Shown here in pieces: positions 52,266 to 62,803 of a stretch of 64,000 nt of DNA (within the stretch, counting starts at the first letter, position 1; every line of letters starts with the position of its first letter). The DNA comes from UBA3907 sp033810155 (GTDB taxonomy: Bacteria; Bacillota; Sulfobacillia; Fermentithermobacillales; Fermentithermobacillaceae). Both the position numbers and the translations under genes were made by a program. The notes under the pieces are model-generated. The model saw only the letters and a program-made list of their open reading frames with translations. It was not told the origin of the DNA and ran no database searches. The stretch lies in contig JAPXKJ010000001.1 in assembly GCA_033810155.1 (NCBI GenBank), forward strand, positions 1-64,000. Reading direction: 5' to 3'.

Positions 52266-53609
52266 TTACTTTGAGGTTCTTCTGAGCATCCTAAGATGGA
52301 AGAATGCGGCCCAGGGCTTTCCGGAATCGTCGAAGTAAAACTTTATGACCTGCTCCATTTTATTCCTTTGGAAGACAAGCGTGTCTTTGGAACTAGCTCT
52401 GAGCTCATAGTCATGACCTCCAACCGTTATTTTGACCCAATTATCTGTTGGAGAAATGGTGAACTTACTACCTTCGTCGCATTCATAGGTTCCGCAGAAT
52501 TTCAACATATCTTCAAGATCGGTTTCGTACTGTGGCTCATAACTTCGCTCTCTGTCTATGGGTAATCCGAGATATGAGTTCACAGCAGCGAGCCAGATTC
52601 GTGACGCTGGCACATCTGATACATTGGTAAGCACAGCCACTGAGATCTTTTCTTCGGGCACAAAACCGAAGTTGGAAGATACTCCAGGCTGCCCGCCGCC
52701 GTGTTCAACCAAGGTTACTCCTTCATAGTCAGGGGTAACTTCCAAAGCATAGCCATAATACGTGTTTCTTCCTATTTGATGAACTCTCTGTTGCATTTCC
52801 TGTATCGCCTTAGCGGATACTATGGTCTTTCCCTCATAGACCCCTGAGTTTAGATACACTTGAGAGTACTTCATGAGATCGAGCACGGTTGAACGAACGC
52901 CGCCTCCTACTTCATAGTTCCCCAGCTGCGGCCACGGCACACTTTCAAGGCGCCCTTCTTTTTCGTTGTAGATATAAGGAACGGTTACATTATCAAACTT
53001 GCGGAGATCATCAAGACCGTAGGCAGAACGGTTCATATCGAGATTGTCAAGAATTTCTACGGTCATATGTCTGGTAAAAAGTTTCCGGGTGAGTCTTTGA
53101 ATGATTGCACCCAATAGAAGGAAGGTATCATTGCAGTAACTCAAGTACTCACCTGGTTTGCCTAGAGGAACAATCGGTTCACTGGCGAAAAACTCTAGAT
53201 GTTCGTCAAACTTAAACAGATCCTCCCGCCTTCTAAGAGGCGGTACGCCTGTCGTGTGTGAAAGAAGATGCTTAATCTTTATCGCGGACATATCCGAAAC
53301 ACCCGAAATCGTCCACTCCGGTATGTACTTTATGACAGGATCGTCCAAAGATAAAAGTCCTTTGTCTTGGAGCCTCATGATAGCTAGGGCTGCAAAAGAT
53401 TTGCTTACTGACGCAATGCCAAATATTGTATTGGGATCGACAGGTTTTTTGGTCGCCAAGTCACTTACACCGAACCCCTTTGCATATATAGGTTCGCCCT
53501 CATGGGAGACGGCAACGGCGGCTCCGGGTATGTGGGTTTCTTCCATTAGCGCCCTAGTGTATTCTTCAAACTCGATCCAATTACGTGGCAAAGCACTCAA
53601 ATTCGACAA
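52266..53609 (-). CDS. Serine hydrolase of the beta-lactamase class C family
   Basis: 447 residues. SxxK nucleophile motif SVSKSFAA, YxN as YCNDTF, and a third KTG-like HGGGQPG. A C-terminal lipocalin-like beta domain (about 350-447). Family members include D-aminopeptidases, esterases and penicillin-binding-protein-like enzymes; drug resistance is not implied. No signal peptide is evident, so probably cytoplasmic. TTG at 53609 (complement) follows GGAGGGA with 6-base spacing; ATG codons at 53624 and 53648 are less well placed. Confidence 0.83.
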   Translation of the reverse strand: MSNLSALPRNWIEFEEYTRALMEETHIPGAAVAVSHEGEPIYAKGFGVSDLATKKPVDPNTIFGIASVSKSFAALAIMRLQDKGLLSLDDPVIKYIPEWTISGVSDMSAIKIKHLLSHTTGVPPLRRREDLFKFDEHLEFFASEPIVPLGKPGEYLSYCNDTFLLLGAIIQRLTRKLFTRHMTVEILDNLDMNRSAYGLDDLRKFDNVTVPYIYNEKEGRLESVPWPQLGNYEVGGGVRSTVLDLMKYSQVYLNSGVYEGKTIVSAKAIQEMQQRVHQIGRNTYYGYALEVTPDYEGVTLVEHGGGQPGVSSNFGFVPEEKISVAVLTNVSDVPASRIWLAAVNSYLGLPIDRERSYEPQYETDLEDMLKFCGTYECDEGSKFTISPTDNWVKITVGGHDYELRASSKDTLVFQRNKMEQVIKFYFDDSGKPWAAFFHLRMLRRTSK

Positions 53610-53713
53610 TTTGTATCCCTCCATCTTGTGACTTGATGCGCAATCCATACTCCTTATGTTATCATGGTTTTGCCTGTAGAGTTAGTGTAGTTCACGCGTC
53701 GGGGGTGAGTTTG

Positions 53714-55315
53714 TTGGACATAGAGATGATTCTTAGCGCATTTGGTGGAGTCGGCCTGTTCCTTTACGGTATGAACAAGATGGGCGAAGGTCTGCAAAAG
53801 GCAGCAGGCGACAGGATGCGTCACATTCTTGAGGTGTTGACGGTCAACCCCTTGGCCAGCGTAACCGCTGGTTTGGTGGTTACAGCGGTGATTCAATCGT
53901 CAGCCGCAACGACCGTAATGTGTGTAAGTTTTGTGAATGCTGGACTTATGAAATTGGAGCAAGCAATTGGGGTAATAATGGGTGCCAATATTGGGACTAC
54001 TGTTACCGCTCAATTAGTGGCCTTTAACCTGGAACAACTAGCTCTGCCGGCAATAGCCGTAGGGATGATTTTTACGCTACTGGGGAAGAAGAGGAGCGTT
54101 AGGGGGTTTGCAGATTTCCTGGTAGGTTTTGGCATGCTTTTTCTAGGAATAAGCATAGTGGGAAATGTGTTAGAACCGCTCAAAGAATATGAACCTTTCC
54201 TTAACCTAATGCTTTTGGGAGAAGAACATCCTTTAATTGGAATACTTGTAGGCATTGTAGCCACCGTTATTCTGCAATCATCATCAGCTCTTACAGGGCT
54301 TCTAGTTACGATGGCTTCTAGAGGAATCGTTACCTTGAGCGCAGCGGTGCCGATTCTGCTTGGCTCCAATATTGGCACTACATCAACAGCGCTTATTTCT
54401 TCTATCGGAACATCATTGACCGCACGCCGAACTGCTATGGCCCATCTCTTGTTCAATGTGATTGGTACACTAATACTGCTGCCGCTTATGCACCCATTTG
54501 AGAGTATCGTAGCGGTATCGAGTAGTGAAGCATCTCGTCAAATCGCCAACGCTCATACTATGTTTAACATAGTAACCACCTTGGTGTTGTTGCCTTTCAT
54601 CAATCAATTTGCTTCGCTTGTATGCAAGGTTCTTAAGGGCGAAGACCTAGCAATGGACCATGGGCCCAAATACTTGGATCCAAGACTGATTTCAACTCCG
54701 TTTATGGCGGTCATGCAAACAGAAAAGGAAGTAGCAAGAATGGCCGAGCTGTGCTTAGAGAACTTAAAGACAGCGGTTGCCATTTTTCAAGGGGATCAAG
54801 GAAAAGACAGAAGACGTTTTGATGACATAGAAGAAATCATCGATGAAGTCGAAGAAGCGATCAACTATTACGTAGCCAAGCTTTCCCAACAAGAAGTGAG
54901 TGAGTCTCAAGCGCAAGTCTTGACATCGGTCATAAGCATTTGTGCGGATCTTGAACGCATCGGCGATCATGCCACCAGTTTGGTTGAATTAGCCGATTAT
55001 AGATTTCAAAATAATCTTCCTTTTTCAGATGAAGCATTGAGAGAACTAGATGAGATGATCTCCAAAGTTGTGGAGTCTGTAGAAACCGCAATTGAAGCCC
55101 TCAAGACAAAAGACAAAACAAAAGCGTCCTCAATCGTAACCCTCGATGATGCCCTGGATCAAATGGAAAGGGACCTAAGAGCAAAGCATATACGGAGGTT
55201 GAACCAAGGAATATGTTATCCAGCATCTGGAGTGATATATCTGGACGTATTAGGTCATCTTGAAAGAATAGGAGATCATGCTGTAAACATCGCTGAAGAA
55301 GTGCTTGATATGTAA
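53714..55315 (+). CDS. Na/Pi cotransporter family protein with PhoU-like domain
   Basis: 533 residues. Two repeats, each with a GxNIGTT and QSS motif: QSSAATTVM, GANIGTTVTAQLVA, then QSSSALTGLLV and GSNIGTTSTALISS, across about eight membrane helices (1-310). The C-terminal half (about 340-533) carries two PhoU helical repeats ending ERIGDHAVNIAEEV. Likely imports phosphate; the PhoU part may regulate it. TTG at 53714 follows GGGGGTG at 53701-53707. Confidence 0.9.
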   Translation: MDIEMILSAFGGVGLFLYGMNKMGEGLQKAAGDRMRHILEVLTVNPLASVTAGLVVTAVIQSSAATTVMCVSFVNAGLMKLEQAIGVIMGANIGTTVTAQLVAFNLEQLALPAIAVGMIFTLLGKKRSVRGFADFLVGFGMLFLGISIVGNVLEPLKEYEPFLNLMLLGEEHPLIGILVGIVATVILQSSSALTGLLVTMASRGIVTLSAAVPILLGSNIGTTSTALISSIGTSLTARRTAMAHLLFNVIGTLILLPLMHPFESIVAVSSSEASRQIANAHTMFNIVTTLVLLPFINQFASLVCKVLKGEDLAMDHGPKYLDPRLISTPFMAVMQTEKEVARMAELCLENLKTAVAIFQGDQGKDRRRFDDIEEIIDEVEEAINYYVAKLSQQEVSESQAQVLTSVISICADLERIGDHATSLVELADYRFQNNLPFSDEALRELDEMISKVVESVETAIEALKTKDKTKASSIVTLDDALDQMERDLRAKHIRRLNQGICYPASGVIYLDVLGHLERIGDHAVNIAEEVLDM

Positions 55316-55377
55316 GTGCCCTTTTTGAGATCATTACGGGGCACGAGGAGTCGAAAAAAACATGGGTGTGATTATGG

Positions 55378-56220
55378 ATGAATTTGTATCAAGCAGTCGT
55401 ACTAAGTGTTATTCAAGGCCTAACGGAATTTCTACCTGTATCGAGTTCGGGACACCTTGTTTTAGGCGCTAGACTTTTTGGACTACCGAGCCCGGGACTT
55501 ACTTTTAGTATATGGGTGCATGTAGGAACGGCATTTGCAACTATCGTAATGTTGAGAGCCAAGATCTACTCGATTCTGAGAGGACTGTTTTTCCCAGAGT
55601 CGGGAGCAGAAAGAAAGCGTAGCCTATCGCTCGTCGCGTATGTTGTAGCGGCTTCTGTACCCGCCGGCATAGTTGGCCTCGCATTCGACGAAAAGATAGA
55701 GGCTTGTTTTTCGTCTACTATAGCTGCTTCAGCAGGACTGATAGTTACAGGTTGTATCTTATATCTATCCAAATCGTTAGGTACACTAAGAAATACTGTT
55801 GTATCCAAGGCCACGGTCGGTGAAGATCCTCTTTTTTCTACTGTTACGCTGCAAAAAGCTATGGCCGTAGGGGTTTCCCAGGCGGTTGCGATAGTCCCCG
55901 GCATATCAAGGTCTGGGACAACCATCACCACCGGACTTTTGTCAGGAATGGCACATAAAGACGCGGCGGAATTCTCATTTCTGCTTTCACTACCTGCAGT
56001 GTTGGGGGCAGTTTTTCTTGATGTTGTAAAGGCTATGGAGCTTCAGGGGCCGGTAGTCGAGCCAATGTCGCTTGTGGGCGCATGCATATCATTCATAGTG
56101 GGACTAGCAGCGCTCCGAATTGTGTTTAGGACCGTAGAGAAAGGTGAACTGCACAAGTTTTCTTATTACTGTTGGATAGTAGGGACGCTTGGCGTTATAT
56201 TGAGCCTACTCTTCGTTTGA
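55378..56220 (+). CDS. uppP: Undecaprenyl-diphosphate phosphatase
   Basis: Recycles the lipid carrier of cell-wall synthesis. 280 residues, about eight membrane helices, with the two catalytic motifs EFLPVSSSGHL near residue 17 and PGISRSGTTI near residue 178. Also linked to bacitracin tolerance. ATG start has no strong ribosome binding site nearby. Length and motifs are typical of BacA/UppP. Confidence 0.95.
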   Translation: MNLYQAVVLSVIQGLTEFLPVSSSGHLVLGARLFGLPSPGLTFSIWVHVGTAFATIVMLRAKIYSILRGLFFPESGAERKRSLSLVAYVVAASVPAGIVGLAFDEKIEACFSSTIAASAGLIVTGCILYLSKSLGTLRNTVVSKATVGEDPLFSTVTLQKAMAVGVSQAVAIVPGISRSGTTITTGLLSGMAHKDAAEFSFLLSLPAVLGAVFLDVVKAMELQGPVVEPMSLVGACISFIVGLAALRIVFRTVEKGELHKFSYYCWIVGTLGVILSLLFV

Positions 56221-56276
56221 TCCTCGAAGAGAACCACGCTTTTTGTTTGTTACGCGTGACGCGAGTTTTCGCCGCA

Positions 56277-58625
56277 TTAAAGAGTCCCAGACCCTTCGGT
56301 TGTGCCGTTCGTTCCCGGTTCATCGACAACATCTGGACTTTCGAATAGACGTAGGTATTCGTTCATGGATAGTTTGACCTCCCTAGGTTTTGAACCCTCG
56401 TAAGGGCCAATGAAACCCTTAAGTTCCATGGCGTCGATGAGACGCGCCGCCCTTGAATACCCAATGGGAAGTCTCCTTTGAAGCAAAGATACTGACGCCT
56501 GTTTTGCTTCCACAACTATTCGCACTGCCTGTGGAAACAATGGGTCCTCCTGCATTTCTATTTCCTGAGTAGGAGATTCGGGTACAGTAAGTACACCTGT
56601 GGCATATTGCGGTTGTGCCTGCTTCGAAGCAAAAGATACGATCCTTTCTATCTCAGGTTCTGAAAGATAGGCACCTTGGGCGCGTATGGGTTTTGGAGCT
56701 CCAACAGGGAAAAAGAGCATGTCTCCTCGACCCAACAGTTTCTCTGCCCCTCCTACGTCTAGTATTGTCCTAGAGTCGACTTGGGAAGTCACGGCAAAAG
56801 CAATTCGTGATGGGATGTTAACCTTTATGGTGCCGGTAATTACATCAACAGAAGGGCGCTGCGTAGCGACCACGAGGTATATGCCTGAAGCTCTTGCCAT
56901 CTGGGCGAGTCTAAATATGCAGTCTTCTACTTCAGCAGGGGCTGCTATCATCAAATCGGAAAGTTCGTCGATTATGATTACAATATAGGGTAGGGCTGGT
57001 TTGCTACTTCCGGAGATAGTAGATATCTCATTATACCGCTCAACGTCCCTGCTACCTACCTTCGTGAATCGCTCGTATCGTGACTCCATTTCTTTGACTG
57101 CCCATCTTAGTGCTGCGGCGGATTTCTTGGGATCTGTTACCACCGGAGTAATAAGATGAGGTATACGCGACCAGGCGGATAACTCAACTCTTTTTGGGTC
57201 GATAAGAAGTAGTTTGACCTGGTCCGGGCGTGCTTTGAACAGTATACTTGCGATAATAGAGTTAATGCATACGCTCTTCCCGGAACCTGTAGCTCCTGCG
57301 ATTAGAAGATGAACACATTTATCGAGGCTCGTTATTACAGGTCGTCCCGAAATATCTTTGCCCAGCGCTATAGTGAGCGTTGAAGGATTGTTTCTGAACT
57401 CCTTGGACTCAATAAGTTCTCTAAGATGTACCACTGAGATGCTCTTGTTTGGCACCTCAACTCCTATCGCAGACTTCCCGGGGATTGGCGCTTCTATTCG
57501 GATATCTTGAGTGGCTAAAGCCAAAGCCAAATCTTGAGACAAGTTAACAATATTAGAGACCTTAACGCCTGGTCCGGGCTGGAGCTCGAATCGCGTGACG
57601 CTGGGACCTTGGGTTACGTTTACCACTTTGGCGGCCACCCCAAAAGACAATAACGTCTTTTCTATCCTCTTAGCGGTTTCGTCAATTTGCTTGGGATTAG
57701 TTTTTGCTCGGGTGCCCTCGCTTTCGTCAAGGATGTTAGCTGGAGGAAGATCGTAAAATATCTCTTCGCCAAAAGAAAGTTGCTGCATGGGAGGAGCAAG
57801 TGTTGCTTCTACCGACTTTTTCTCTTGCTCCGAGCGCCACATCTCAGTTCGCTTGGGGTTTTCGGATCTAGTCAGTTGTTCACGTATTTGGGCAACCGCG
57901 GTCGCGTATGAGGTATCCTCGACCGACTCAACGCTTTCGTCCCTGTGTTCCCTCTTTGAGGACCGCTTGGGTTCTTTCTCGGTGGGCATCTCTATAGATT
58001 GTTCCGTTTCGCTGAGCTCTACTTTGGGGCCCTCAGGCCTAAAAAAGTTCGCAAACAACTTGCATATCTCTTGCCACACAGTAAGACAAATCATCCAGAT
58101 TACCGAAAACGGTGTGTATGGGGACTTGTTGACGAGGAGCGACAAACCAACCCATGCTCCTAGTACGACGACTAAGATGGCGCCGAATCGACCTAGAAGC
58201 ACTCTGAGAAACCACGCTATTGAAGCGCCTAAAATACCTCCGCCGGAGCCCATCTTTCCCATGGAAAAACTGCTCTCCCAGGGGATCCTTATGTCGTGCC
58301 AGAATGCTGCTCCGCACAAAAGAAGCATCCACAATCCCCATACGGGTCTAGGCAGCGGAGCATCAGTGTTTACTATCTTCACAAGTGATGTAAGAACGAT
58401 AAGGAAGCAAAGGTACATCGCTAGATCGCCTGCAACTTGGGCGGTGGTCCTAGCTACCCACATCGTAAATGTAAGTGCCAAACCATGACCAGTTGGTTTT
58501 GAAGTAGATATGCCTAAGGCTATAACCAGTAGAACGCCAAAGAGGCATAATGCGATCCATGGCCATTTGTCCTTCTTGGCTTCTTTGGTTTTTCGCTTCG
58601 AAGTTTTTGCCCTATCAGAACTCAC
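56277..58625 (-). CDS. ftsK: FtsK/SpoIIIE-type DNA translocase
   Basis: 782 residues. Four N-terminal membrane helices (about 22-175), a Glu/Lys-rich linker (about 185-290), alpha and beta motor domains with GATGSGKSVC, IIDELSDLMI and TQRPSVDVITG, and a C-terminal gamma winged helix (about 695-760) that reads KOPS/SRS sites. Moves DNA during division or sporulation. GTG start; GGGGGCT upstream on the minus strand. Confidence 0.96.
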   Translation of the reverse strand: MSSDRAKTSKRKTKEAKKDKWPWIALCLFGVLLVIALGISTSKPTGHGLALTFTMWVARTTAQVAGDLAMYLCFLIVLTSLVKIVNTDAPLPRPVWGLWMLLLCGAAFWHDIRIPWESSFSMGKMGSGGGILGASIAWFLRVLLGRFGAILVVVLGAWVGLSLLVNKSPYTPFSVIWMICLTVWQEICKLFANFFRPEGPKVELSETEQSIEMPTEKEPKRSSKREHRDESVESVEDTSYATAVAQIREQLTRSENPKRTEMWRSEQEKKSVEATLAPPMQQLSFGEEIFYDLPPANILDESEGTRAKTNPKQIDETAKRIEKTLLSFGVAAKVVNVTQGPSVTRFELQPGPGVKVSNIVNLSQDLALALATQDIRIEAPIPGKSAIGVEVPNKSISVVHLRELIESKEFRNNPSTLTIALGKDISGRPVITSLDKCVHLLIAGATGSGKSVCINSIIASILFKARPDQVKLLLIDPKRVELSAWSRIPHLITPVVTDPKKSAAALRWAVKEMESRYERFTKVGSRDVERYNEISTISGSSKPALPYIVIIIDELSDLMIAAPAEVEDCIFRLAQMARASGIYLVVATQRPSVDVITGTIKVNIPSRIAFAVTSQVDSRTILDVGGAEKLLGRGDMLFFPVGAPKPIRAQGAYLSEPEIERIVSFASKQAQPQYATGVLTVPESPTQEIEMQEDPLFPQAVRIVVEAKQASVSLLQRRLPIGYSRAARLIDAMELKGFIGPYEGSKPREVKLSMNEYLRLFESPDVVDEPGTNGTTEGSGTL

Positions 58626-58824
58626 AAATCACAGCCCCCAATTACACTCCAAAAACACACCAGGATTATGTTACACCCTGTCTGAGTATTATTTCTAGTA
58701 TAGTGACGTAATTCCTGCCTACCTGCTCATAATAGATAGATTGCGGAAAAGTCCCCGAAGTTCCGACTGTTGAAGGGAATATCTTGAAAGATGCAGAAAC
58801 TGCTATGGGTGGAGGTGGCGCAAA

Positions 58825-59361
58825 GTGTCCGAAGATGTCAAAGGATTGGTTATGGTCTACACAGGGGATGGAAAAGGGAAAACGACCGCCGCACTAGGTT
58901 TGGCTCTAAGGCAGATAGGGTGGGGCCGCAGAACGTTTTTTCTCCAATTCATGAAAGGAAAGGGCAATGTGTATGGGGAGAGAATCGCTGCCGAAAAGTA
59001 TCTTCCAGATCTGGAAATAGAGCAATGTGGCCGCGATTCCTTCGTTGACCTCAATGATCCTGATCAAATTGATAGAACTCTTGCCGAAAAAGGCTTTGAA
59101 CGTGCCAAAGAGGCGATCAATTCAGGCGAGTATGGGCTCGTTGTGCTCGACGAAGCATGTATAGCTATGGCGTGTGGACTTTTGCCTACGCAAGAAGTTA
59201 TTGAACTCATAGAATCAAGACCTTCTCACGTAGATATTGTGCTTACTGGGAGATATTGTCCCCAAAGCATAATTGACATTGCGGATATGGTCTCAGAGGT
59301 TAAGGAGATCAAGCACCATTTCACAAGAGGCATAAAGGCGAGGAAGGGCATTGAGTATTAG
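58825..59361 (+). CDS. cobO: Cob(I)yrinic acid a,c-diamide adenosyltransferase
   Basis: 178 residues. P-loop TGDGKGKTTAALGLALR, LQFMKGKGNVYGE, VVLDEACIA and LTGRYCPQ are the CobA/CobO/BtuR signatures. Makes adenosylcobalamin from cob(I)alamin or its precursor. No other cobalamin gene or cobalamin riboswitch is seen nearby, so salvage is as likely as synthesis. GTG start with GGAGGTGG at 58812-58819. Confidence 0.94.
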   Translation: MSEDVKGLVMVYTGDGKGKTTAALGLALRQIGWGRRTFFLQFMKGKGNVYGERIAAEKYLPDLEIEQCGRDSFVDLNDPDQIDRTLAEKGFERAKEAINSGEYGLVVLDEACIAMACGLLPTQEVIELIESRPSHVDIVLTGRYCPQSIIDIADMVSEVKEIKHHFTRGIKARKGIEY

Positions 59362-59404
59362 GAGAAGATTCTAGGATCATGAAGTATAGGGAGGGAGAGC
59401 ATAA

Positions 59405-61066
59405 TTGAAGAAACCAGATTTTTCACGGTACCTGGACTACGCTGAGTTGACGCAAGCACTCGAGGACATGGTTTCGGAGAACGCTCATCTAGCGAAGATG
59501 AGCTCTTTGGGAAAGTCCTATGAAGGGAAGGACATATGGCTAGTAGAGATAACAAATTCAGACACTGGACCTCCTGAGGACAAACCAGCAATGTATATCG
59601 ATGGGAACATCCACGCTGGGGAGGTGACCGGTTCAGCGGTCTGCCTTTACACCGTATGGTACCTTTTATCGGAGTACGGAAAAGATCCATTTGTAACGAA
59701 ACTGCTGGACAAGAAGACTTTTTACATCATACCAAGGATCTCCGTTGACGGCGCAGACGTATTTCTTCATACACCTTATACGCTGCGATCTAGCACAAGA
59801 CAATATCCTGAGGTGGATAGACGAGAAGGATTGGTCCAGGAGGATATAGACGGCAATGGACTTATCCTGCAGATGAGGATCGAAGATCCCAACGGCGAAT
59901 GGAAGGTCTCCTCTAAAGATGCGAGACTCATGCTAAGGCGTGACCCATGGGACGAAGAAGGGCCTTTTTACAGCGTCTATACAGAAGGGATACTTGAGAA
60001 TTGGGATGATTCTGACATCAAAATGGCACCTCCGATATGGGGACTAGACATCAATAGAAACTATCCCGCCAATTGGGAACCTGAGGTAAAACAACGTGGG
60101 GCGGGACCCTATCCTCTCTCTGAACCCGAAACCAGAGCTATTGCAGCGTTTGTGTCTAGCCATCCAAATATATCGGGCGCAATGGCATATCACACCACTA
60201 TGGGTGCCATACTTAGACCTTCTTGTACCGTTCCCGACGACAAAATGCCGCCCCTTGATGTTAACATATACAAGACTATAGGGCAGAAGGGAACGGAACT
60301 TACTGGTTATCCACATATCTCAACTTATGAAGACTACACCACCGACAAAAGTAGAGCTCTCAAAGGGGTTCTAATGGACTGGCTCTACGAACACATGGGA
60401 ATAATCACCTTCTCAACAGAACTGTGGGATGCATCTGTGCGGGCTGGTAACAAATTGTTCGGTGAATCACGCATGTCAGAAGAAGCTCAACTTAACCTTT
60501 TGAAGTGGAACGATAGAGAACTTGCCGGAAAAGGGTTTATCCCTTGGTACGAATTTGACCATCCTCAGCTAGGTCGGGTCGAACTAGGAGGATGGAACTC
60601 CAAATTCACTCTCACTAACCCGCCGCCGCAATTCCTAGAAGGTGAGTGCCACAAGAACTGTCTTTTCACCTTGTACCATGCAGCCACCTTCCCTGAACTA
60701 TGCATAGAATCTGTGCTTGCAGAAAACATTGGGCCTTCACTCTGGAAGTTAAAAGCAACTGTTAGGAATAAGGGATACAAACCGACATATACCTGCCAAA
60801 AAGCCATCGAAATCGCTCGTGCAGATCCAGTAAAAGTGGTAGTTAGTGGAAACGACATGGAGTTCATCACAGGCAGACAGACCCAAGAGATAGGTCACCT
60901 AGAGGGCTTGGCCTCGTCTTTGGGCAGATACTCAATGACCAATTCCAAAGATCGAAAGAGAACCTTGGAGTGGGTAATAAGGGCAAAGGAAGGAACAGTA
61001 GTCGAAATAACGGCAAAGTCTAAAAGGGCGGGTACTGGCATTTCTCGTATTGTCCTAGATCACTAA
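59405..61066 (+). CDS. M14 zinc carboxypeptidase, cytoplasmic, first of a tandem pair
   Basis: 553 residues. Zinc ligands H70 and E73 (GNIHAGEVTG) and H263 (AYHTT), catalytic Glu339 (FSTELWD), with DINRNYPANW as substrate-carboxylate motif. N-terminal ~400 residues are the peptidase; the rest is a beta-rich tail resembling CARDB-like modules (LKATVRNKGYKPTY). No signal peptide, so it probably acts on peptides inside the cell. TTG start with AGGGAGGG upstream. Coupled to a paralogue 15 bases downstream. Confidence 0.9.
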   Translation: MKKPDFSRYLDYAELTQALEDMVSENAHLAKMSSLGKSYEGKDIWLVEITNSDTGPPEDKPAMYIDGNIHAGEVTGSAVCLYTVWYLLSEYGKDPFVTKLLDKKTFYIIPRISVDGADVFLHTPYTLRSSTRQYPEVDRREGLVQEDIDGNGLILQMRIEDPNGEWKVSSKDARLMLRRDPWDEEGPFYSVYTEGILENWDDSDIKMAPPIWGLDINRNYPANWEPEVKQRGAGPYPLSEPETRAIAAFVSSHPNISGAMAYHTTMGAILRPSCTVPDDKMPPLDVNIYKTIGQKGTELTGYPHISTYEDYTTDKSRALKGVLMDWLYEHMGIITFSTELWDASVRAGNKLFGESRMSEEAQLNLLKWNDRELAGKGFIPWYEFDHPQLGRVELGGWNSKFTLTNPPPQFLEGECHKNCLFTLYHAATFPELCIESVLAENIGPSLWKLKATVRNKGYKPTYTCQKAIEIARADPVKVVVSGNDMEFITGRQTQEIGHLEGLASSLGRYSMTNSKDRKRTLEWVIRAKEGTVVEITAKSKRAGTGISRIVLDH

Positions 61067-61081
61067 GGGAGATGATGGCTA

Positions 61082-62764
61082 TTGACTATAACGTTCGACA
61101 AATATCACACATACGAGGAAGTGGAGAATTGCCTCAGGCTTTTTGTTTCAAAATATCCTAATCTTTGTACTCTTGAGTCGTTAGGAAAGTCATTTCAAGG
61201 GCGAGACATTTGGATGCTTGAGGTTACTAACAAGGAAACAGGCTCAGCAAAGGATAAACCTGGCGTATATATAGACGGTAACATCCATGCGGGAGAAGTT
61301 ACTGCGTGCGAAACGGTTCTTTGGACAATAGACCATCTCCTTAGTTCTTACGGCACTCATGGAGAGATAACTTACCTTTTGGATGTTCAAGCGTTCTTCT
61401 TCGTACCAAGAATCGCTGTAGATGGAGCTGAGTACTATCTTTGCACCCCTTACACTGTTAGATCTAGTGTGCGGCAATGGCCTGAAGAAGATGCCGATGA
61501 GAAGCCAGGCCTTTACCCTGAGGATATAGACGGGAACGGGAAGATACTTACCATGCGGGTTAAGAATCCAGATGGTGCATGGAAGATATCATCGAAAGAC
61601 CCAAGATTGATGATAAGGCGCGATCCCAACGATATGCCCTCACAAGACGTCTCGTACTATGACGTATATCGCGAGGGACTGATTAGAGAATACGATAGGG
61701 ATCTTCCAATCAAAGACGCACCTACAAAGTATGGTATAGACTTCAACAGAAATTTCCCGACTAATTGGGCTGTGAGAACTAGACAGCCGGGCTCGGGCGA
61801 TTACCCTTTTTCAGAACCCGAGATGCAGTGCGTTGCCGATTTCTTTCGAGCACACCCTAATATCGTAGTATCTATGTCATATCATACGGCTGGGGGGTAC
61901 ATTCTGCGTCCGTTCTGTACCAAAAGAGACGGAACTATGGATCCCCGGGACCTGCAGATCTACCGAACTCTGGGCGAGATTGGAGAAGAGATTACCGGTT
62001 ATCCCTGCAAGTCAATATTTGAATGGTTCACGCAAGACCAATCAAGGCCATCGGTGGGAAGTGCTCTAGAATGGTTTTACGAAACCCTAGGGATCTTGTC
62101 TCTTGCCACTGAACTATGGGACCTAAGCGGTCGAGCAGGATTACCAAAGCGTCCGTCCTACGAATATCGCACCATGTCTCGCAGACAAATCGAGGAAGAA
62201 GGGCTTGCTCTTTTGCGTTGGAACGACGAGGTCATGGGGGGACAATTGTTTGCGAATTGGCAAGAATTCGACCACCCTCAGCTTGGTAAAGTGGAAATTG
62301 GGGGTTGGGAACCGAAGTTCGGCAGGCAAAACCCGCCCATACGTTTCTTAGAAGAAGAATGTCGAAAGAATGGCCTGTTTGCGGTAGAGATCGCCAAATC
62401 TGCACCTAGAATACTTATTGATAAAGTCGACGTAGAGCATCTTCAAGACGACCTACACAAAATCGAGATCTATGTGAAAAATGAAGGGTACCTTCCTACA
62501 CACGGAGTCTTCGAGACCTTGAAGACGAACCCACTAGGTCCGGTGAAAGCGAGACTAGAGATATCGAAAGATGCCCCTCAAAGAAGTCTTGAGATAGTAT
62601 CAGGAAAAATGGAACAAGAACTAGGGCACCTTGATGGATACCTACTTGGAGATGATCGCAAGAAAAAAGCAACCTGGGTTGTGAGGGGTAAATCAGGTAT
62701 CACAGTAGAGGTTATCGTAACATCTGTCAGAGCCGGAACGGTCAGAAGGTCAGTTGAAATCTAG
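61082..62764 (+). CDS. M14 zinc carboxypeptidase, second of the tandem pair
   Basis: 560 residues. H69 and E72 (GNIHAGEVTA), H268 (SYHTAGG), catalytic Glu344 (LATELWD), DFNRNFPTNW. Same domain plan as the gene before it, including the beta-rich tail (KIEIYVKNEGYLPTHG). Sequence differs clearly throughout, so this is an old duplication. TTG start, GGGAGATGA upstream. Cytoplasmic, no signal peptide. Confidence 0.9.
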   Translation: MTITFDKYHTYEEVENCLRLFVSKYPNLCTLESLGKSFQGRDIWMLEVTNKETGSAKDKPGVYIDGNIHAGEVTACETVLWTIDHLLSSYGTHGEITYLLDVQAFFFVPRIAVDGAEYYLCTPYTVRSSVRQWPEEDADEKPGLYPEDIDGNGKILTMRVKNPDGAWKISSKDPRLMIRRDPNDMPSQDVSYYDVYREGLIREYDRDLPIKDAPTKYGIDFNRNFPTNWAVRTRQPGSGDYPFSEPEMQCVADFFRAHPNIVVSMSYHTAGGYILRPFCTKRDGTMDPRDLQIYRTLGEIGEEITGYPCKSIFEWFTQDQSRPSVGSALEWFYETLGILSLATELWDLSGRAGLPKRPSYEYRTMSRRQIEEEGLALLRWNDEVMGGQLFANWQEFDHPQLGKVEIGGWEPKFGRQNPPIRFLEEECRKNGLFAVEIAKSAPRILIDKVDVEHLQDDLHKIEIYVKNEGYLPTHGVFETLKTNPLGPVKARLEISKDAPQRSLEIVSGKMEQELGHLDGYLLGDDRKKKATWVVRGKSGITVEVIVTSVRAGTVRRSVEI

Positions 62765-62803
62765 GTGCATGGGCACATTTGAACAATGAGAGGAGATGGA
62801 TTT

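Noticed and set aside
55316..55344. GTGCCC/GGGCAC repeat after the Na/Pi transporter gene
   Set aside because: Short stem, large loop, no T-tract and the next gene follows closely; not convincing as a terminator.
57787..58488. 233-codon plus-strand frame inside ftsK
   Set aside because: Opposes a complete FtsK protein with membrane helices; no ribosome binding site or motif.
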